Shown here in pieces: positions 60,540 to 64,000 of a stretch of 64,000 bases of DNA. This DNA comes from Ruegeria halocynthiae (lineage in GTDB: Bacteria; Pseudomonadota; Alphaproteobacteria; Rhodobacterales; Rhodobacteraceae), in the NCBI RefSeq assembly GCF_900106805.1, contig NZ_FNNP01000002.1, positions 248,001-312,000 on the forward strand, given 5' to 3'. How positions within the stretch are numbered: the first letter of the stretch is position 1; the number at the start of each line of letters is the position of its first letter. Below the pieces are notes generated by a model. The model searched no databases, was not told the DNA's origin, and saw only the letters and a program-made list of their open reading frames with translations. A program made the translations under genes and the position numbers.

Positions 60540-61922
60540 TTACAGCGCTTTTTTCAGGTGATACGATTTCGCTCGGGTCAGTGAGTTGTAGCCCAGCACC
60601 GACAGGGTGGTGCCGCGACCTGTGTTTTTGCACCCGGTCCAACAGACCGCCGGATCAAGGTAGTCACACCGATTCATGAACACGGTGCCGGTTTCGATCT
60701 GCGCGCCGATTTCTGCCGCACGATCCACGTCCTGGGTCCACAGGCTTGCAGTCAGGCCAAACTCACTGTCGTTCATCAACGCGATGGCTTCTTCGTCAGA
60801 TGACACCTTCATGATGCCGACAACCGGGCCAAAGCTCTCGTCGCGCATCACGCGCATGTCGTGGTTTACATCCACAAGAATCTGCGGTGCCAGATAGGCC
60901 CCGCCATCATCCGCAGGGAAGTTGGCCGGATCGATCAGCGCTTTGGCACCGTCAGCAAGGGCCTCTTTGATCTGGTCGCGCACTTCCTGCGCGAAACGTA
61001 CATTGGCCATAGGACCAATGGTCGAGCCATCCTCAAACGGGTTGCCCAGCTTCAGCTTGCTCACCTCTGCCACGGCTTTTTCGACGAATTCATCAAACTT
61101 GCTTTCGTGGACATAGACGCGTTCTATGCCGCAGCAACATTGACCGGCGTTAAAGAACGCACCATCCATCAGGGTGGCGACAGCCGCATCCACATTGGCG
61201 TCTTGCATCACATAGGCGGGATCCTTGCCGCCCAGTTCTGTCCCGACACCAGTGAAAGTACCCGCCGCCGCGCGTTCCATCGCCTGACCGCCGCCGACCG
61301 AGCCGGTGAAGTTGACGAAACCAAAATGACCTTCACCGATCAACTCGGACGTAGTGCCGTGGTCGAAGAACACATTCTGCAGAACGTCCGTCGGGAGACC
61401 AACCTCGTCGAACGCCTTAACAATCAGCTCACCCGCAATCAGGGTCTGGGCTGCGTGCTTCATGATGACCGAGTTACCGGCGATCAGGGCAGGCACCAGC
61501 GAGTTGATCGTGGTCAGGAACGGATAGTTCCAGGGTGCTACAATGAAAACAACTCCAACCGGCTCTTTCTCGATCCGACGTTCGAAATTGTCGCTGGCCT
61601 CAGCCACGATGGGCTTCAGCGCCTCTTCTGCGATGTCGGCCATATAGGTCGCTCGCTCGATACAGCCGTTGAATTCAAAGAACTGTGCCGTCGGACGGCC
61701 CATCATGTGTGCGACCTGCTCGGCCGCCTCATCGCGATGTGTGGCCAACTGATGAATGGCCTTCATCACCAGATCACGGCGCTCCGCCAGCGGGCGCGCA
61801 GCCCAGGCTTTGCCTGCTGTCTTGCTGCGCTTGATCCGATCCAGCGCCTCATCCTTGGACATCGCCTGACGGGTTACATAGATTTTGCCGTTGACCGGCG
61901 ATACGCATTTGATTTCAGCCAT
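60540..61922 (-). CDS. Aldehyde dehydrogenase family protein
   Basis: 460 aa. Catalytic Cys in NAGQCCCGIERV (several Cys side by side), Glu in GTELGGKDPAYV, NAD motif FTGSVGGGQAM and Asn in VAPWNYPFLT. Its sequence is rather different from the enzyme at 40908, nearer to the succinate-semialdehyde or GABA-aldehyde type. It follows the FAD oxidoreductase at 61944 by 21 bases on the minus strand, so it likely oxidises that enzyme's aldehyde product. A terminator ends the unit. Confidence 0.85.
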   Translation of the reverse strand: MAEIKCVSPVNGKIYVTRQAMSKDEALDRIKRSKTAGKAWAARPLAERRDLVMKAIHQLATHRDEAAEQVAHMMGRPTAQFFEFNGCIERATYMADIAEEALKPIVAEASDNFERRIEKEPVGVVFIVAPWNYPFLTTINSLVPALIAGNSVIMKHAAQTLIAGELIVKAFDEVGLPTDVLQNVFFDHGTTSELIGEGHFGFVNFTGSVGGGQAMERAAAGTFTGVGTELGGKDPAYVMQDANVDAAVATLMDGAFFNAGQCCCGIERVYVHESKFDEFVEKAVAEVSKLKLGNPFEDGSTIGPMANVRFAQEVRDQIKEALADGAKALIDPANFPADDGGAYLAPQILVDVNHDMRVMRDESFGPVVGIMKVSSDEEAIALMNDSEFGLTASLWTQDVDRAAEIGAQIETGTVFMNRCDYLDPAVCWTGCKNTGRGTTLSVLGYNSLTRAKSYHLKKAL

Positions 61923-61943
61923 TTATCAGGTCTCCTCTGCGGA

Positions 61944-63224
61944 TCAGCGCAGTTTTTCCTTGAGTTTGTAGTACATCATGCCCACCGCAATCGCCTGGCT
62001 TCCAAGCGAGCGGGTGAAGGGCAATTTCATGTGGCGAACATTTTCGTAGATCAGGAAATCGGCGGCGTCGCCGGTGATTGCCTCGGCCATGATCTCACCC
62101 ATGATATGCGTCAGAGCAATGCCGTGCCCGGAATAGCCTTGAACGTAGAACACGTTCTCGCTGATCTTGCCGACCTGCGGGATGCGGTTGATGACGATCC
62201 CATCGATACCTGCCCAGCTGAATTCGATATCAACACTTTTGAGGCGCGGGAAAGTCCGTTCCATCGCCGGGCGCAGCTCGGTCCCGATATCTGTGCTATC
62301 GCGGCCCGAATAGTTTGTCCCGCCGCCAAACATCAGCCGGTGGTCGGCAGTGCAGCGGTAATAATCCAACACGAACCGGCAGTCGTAGACGGCCAGATTG
62401 TATGGGTTTATCTGGCGCGCAACTTCCTCTCCCAATTGGGCAGTGGCCATGTTCGCCAACGACGCCGGGAACAATTTGCCTGACAATTTCTTCTGTTCAA
62501 GAAAATGATAAGCGTTACCGGCGATCAGTACGGTATCCGCCGTGACACGACCGTTATCAGTCACCAGAACCGGACGATCTCCGTGTTCGATCTTTGTCAC
62601 TTGCGAATTCTCGAACACTTTCGCACCCAGTGATTCAGCGGCACGCGCTTCGCCCACACACAGATCCATCGAATGCACGTGCATGTTGCGGCGATTCAAC
62701 AAGCCGCCGCAGTAGATTTCGGTTTCCAGATACTTGGGAATATCCTTGCCGTCGATCAGTTCAAGCTCATCGCCCATTCCACGATCTTGCGCTTCGTCGT
62801 GGATGGCTTTCAGCTCTTCCATATGCGCCGGTTTCATCGCGGTCTGGAGATGGCCGAAATTCAGATCACATTCGATGCCATATTTTTCGATCCTGTTGCG
62901 AATGATGTCATGGCCGCGCCAGCGCGTCTGCCACACAACGTCATCCGCCTCGGTTCCGACAGTACGCTTGAACTCGCGCGCCATAGCAACATCCCCGGAC
63001 AGGCTGCCGGTGATCTGCCCCCCGTTACGGCCTGTGGCACCCCAACCGATCTTCTTGGCCTCAAGCAAGGCAACCTTTTTTCCACGCTCGGCCAGCTCTA
63101 CAGCAGCGGCGACACCGCTGAAGCCGCCACCGATGATGGCAACATCTACATCCAGGTTCTCTGACAGCGTCGCAAACCCGTTCGTGTCTCGGGCCGTTGC
63201 TGCATAGTACGAGTTCGTGTGCAT
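61944..63224 (-). CDS. FAD-dependent oxidoreductase, PuuB-like
   Basis: 426 aa, start ATG 63224 with GAGGA upstream. FAD motif AIIGGGFSGVAAAVELAERG then GWGATGRNGGQITG. Late motifs RLMFGGGTNYSGRD and YSGHGIALTHI place it with the enzyme at 44820. A palindrome TTTGATCAAA at 63238 stands 14 bases upstream of its start codon, so it is likely in the GntR regulon. Couples with the downstream aldehyde dehydrogenase. Confidence 0.85.
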   Translation of the reverse strand: MHTNSYYAATARDTNGFATLSENLDVDVAIIGGGFSGVAAAVELAERGKKVALLEAKKIGWGATGRNGGQITGSLSGDVAMAREFKRTVGTEADDVVWQTRWRGHDIIRNRIEKYGIECDLNFGHLQTAMKPAHMEELKAIHDEAQDRGMGDELELIDGKDIPKYLETEIYCGGLLNRRNMHVHSMDLCVGEARAAESLGAKVFENSQVTKIEHGDRPVLVTDNGRVTADTVLIAGNAYHFLEQKKLSGKLFPASLANMATAQLGEEVARQINPYNLAVYDCRFVLDYYRCTADHRLMFGGGTNYSGRDSTDIGTELRPAMERTFPRLKSVDIEFSWAGIDGIVINRIPQVGKISENVFYVQGYSGHGIALTHIMGEIMAEAITGDAADFLIYENVRHMKLPFTRSLGSQAIAVGMMYYKLKEKLR

Positions 63225-63237
63225 CCGGAGTCCTCTT

Positions 63238-63247
63238 TTTGATCAAA
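63238..63247. promoter_or_regulatory. Putative GntR operator, copy 3 (10-base core)
   Basis: TTTGATCAAA, the core of the 12-base palindrome found at 48968 and 49788, 14 bases before the FAD oxidoreductase start. Close to the start codon, a position suited to repression. Confidence 0.55.
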
Positions 63248-63387
63248 TTTATTCCGAACGCAGTCACAGCGCAAGTATTCGTTTTTCCAGTCGTCAGTGC
63301 TTTGTTTTATATAACTATTATTTTCTTCATTGCTGCCAAACCAAAGCTGACAGATTCGGATAAAAATACATTTTGACAAAACATAAC

Positions 63388-63416
63388 AAAAATGCGGGGC
63401 ACCACTGCGCCCCGCA
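63388..63416 (-). terminator. Rho-independent terminator of the amine oxidase gene
   Basis: 8-base stem TGCGGGGC/GCCCCGCA (63393-63400, 63409-63416), loop 8 bases, followed on the minus strand by five T (63388-63392). It lies 31 bases past the amine oxidase stop. Confidence 0.85.
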
Positions 63417-63446
63417 CTTAAAGATCTTACCGATGTCTGAACCGGA

Positions 63447-64000
63447 TCAGAGCGTGTCGTGGATATCCTCGGCCACGACCAGACCGGACTTGTGCGCCCC
63501 AGCAACTGTCGCCCAATCGTCATCGCTCAGGGCTTCACCGGCAAACCACAAGCGATCCGCTTCCTGCGAGCGCAGCTCGTCGCGTGACCATGCGCCACCG
63601 GGCTCGGCCGAGGCAAATGAGCCGTAAGTGTAGGGGTTTGTCGTCCAATCAAAGGTCGAACTGTTGAGAATGGCGTCTTCCACTTTGGAACCAAATGCCT
63701 TCTTCAATTCTGACACAACGAAATCGTACATCGCGCCAGTGCCCTCGTCAGACATCTGCCGGGCAAATTCGCCGCCCAGATCGCAATAGGTGATGCCGTG
63801 GCCATTGGCGTCAACCAGAGCACCAAAACCCATGGGCGCACCGTTCATTTCTTCGGTGATCTTGTAGTTGTAGTAACCGTCGGACCCGACACCAAAGAAA
63901 TTGTCCTTCAGCTGCAGAGCAACATGGTTATAGTGACCCATTGTCAGAACATTGATGGCCTCTTGCTTCTTGACGGGCAAAGGCGGATCGAACTTGATGT
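63447..64000 (-). CDS. Flavin monoamine oxidase family protein, C-terminal part (runs past the window)
   Basis: Only the last 180 or so codons are seen. The frame is open to base 64000 (FDPPLPVKKQEAI at the edge). The C-terminal amine-oxidase motifs are present: YGSFASAEPGGAWSRDEL and the FAD-contacting LWFAGEALSDDDWATVAGAH. It probably oxidises a primary or polyamine substrate. It lies upstream of the FAD oxidoreductase on the same strand but has its own terminator. Confidence 0.85.
   Translation of the reverse strand, partial: IKFDPPLPVKKQEAINVLTMGHYNHVALQLKDNFFGVGSDGYYNYKITEEMNGAPMGFGALVDANGHGITYCDLGGEFARQMSDEGTGAMYDFVVSELKKAFGSKVEDAILNSSTFDWTTNPYTYGSFASAEPGGAWSRDELRSQEADRLWFAGEALSDDDWATVAGAHKSGLVVAEDIHDTL

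Noticed and set aside
60861-62483. Long open frame of 540 codons on the plus strand
   Set aside because: It lies fully antisense to the aldehyde dehydrogenase and FAD oxidoreductase genes, which have clear motifs. It is a high-GC mirror frame.

Overview
The window looks like a chromosomal segment of a marine alphaproteobacterium of the Rhodobacteraceae (Roseobacter group). This rests on gene content (a DUF6478-type protein, a complete Na+-NQR locus with its maturation genes, a large polyamine-type catabolic locus with Pot-type transport) and on fairly GC-rich coding sequence outside the central accessory region. No species call can be made from the sequence alone.

Left core (1-23.4 kb). A degenerate ABC exporter fused to a cyclic-nucleotide-binding domain, two small conserved proteins, an ArsR/glyoxalase-type pair in which the VOC gene carries a 1-base frameshift, and an MFS exporter. 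Then a minus-strand cell-envelope operon gpmI-envC-ctpA ending in a clear intrinsic terminator, a sulfatase-superfamily gene, and the Na+-NQR locus: nqrABCDEF with a terminator, and further on a small membrane protein, apbE (flavin transferase) and nqrM (iron-centre maturation). A THUMP/RlmL-type RNA methyltransferase and tRNA-Pro(CGG) close this part.

Accessory island (23.5-40.1 kb). Immediately after the tRNA come remnants of a mobilisable element (MobC-like and relaxase N-terminus), cut by an IS3-family fragment. A second fragment of a similar IS3 element lies at 39.7-40.1 kb. The two share an imperfect 59-bp direct repeat and bracket the island. Inside are (i) a three- or four-gene plus-strand cassette of unfamiliar genes: a 544-aa metallo-beta-lactamase-fold protein, a possible tiny ORF, a HEPN-like protein with an R-x4-H motif, and a 200-aa protein of unknown function, which is the best candidate here for an undescribed defence or toxin-type system; (ii) decayed genes (a two-TM protein and a MutY-like glycosylase remnant); (iii) a surface-polysaccharide module: a Wzy/ligase-like polymerase, a GT4 glycosyltransferase, a 1719-aa PA14/G8/beta-helix protein with two perfectly phased Asp-Gly-His tandem repeat arrays, and a PglK-like ABC flippase.

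Polyamine-type catabolic region (40.1-64 kb). A gamma-glutamylation (Puu-like) gene set is present in multiplied form: two glutamine-synthetase-like ligases, four DadA/PuuB-type FAD oxidoreductases, two aldehyde dehydrogenases, a PuuD-like class I amidotransferase, a class III aminotransferase, cupins, a PotFGHI-like ABC transporter, and GntR and TetR regulators. A perfect palindrome TTTTGATCAAAA lies before the ligase/aminotransferase operon and in the gntR-potF divergent region, and a 10-bp core copy lies before a distant FAD oxidoreductase. Together they suggest one GntR regulon. A type II NADH dehydrogenase-like gene, a GST and a DUF1194 protein sit within the cluster. A flavin amine oxidase runs off the right edge.
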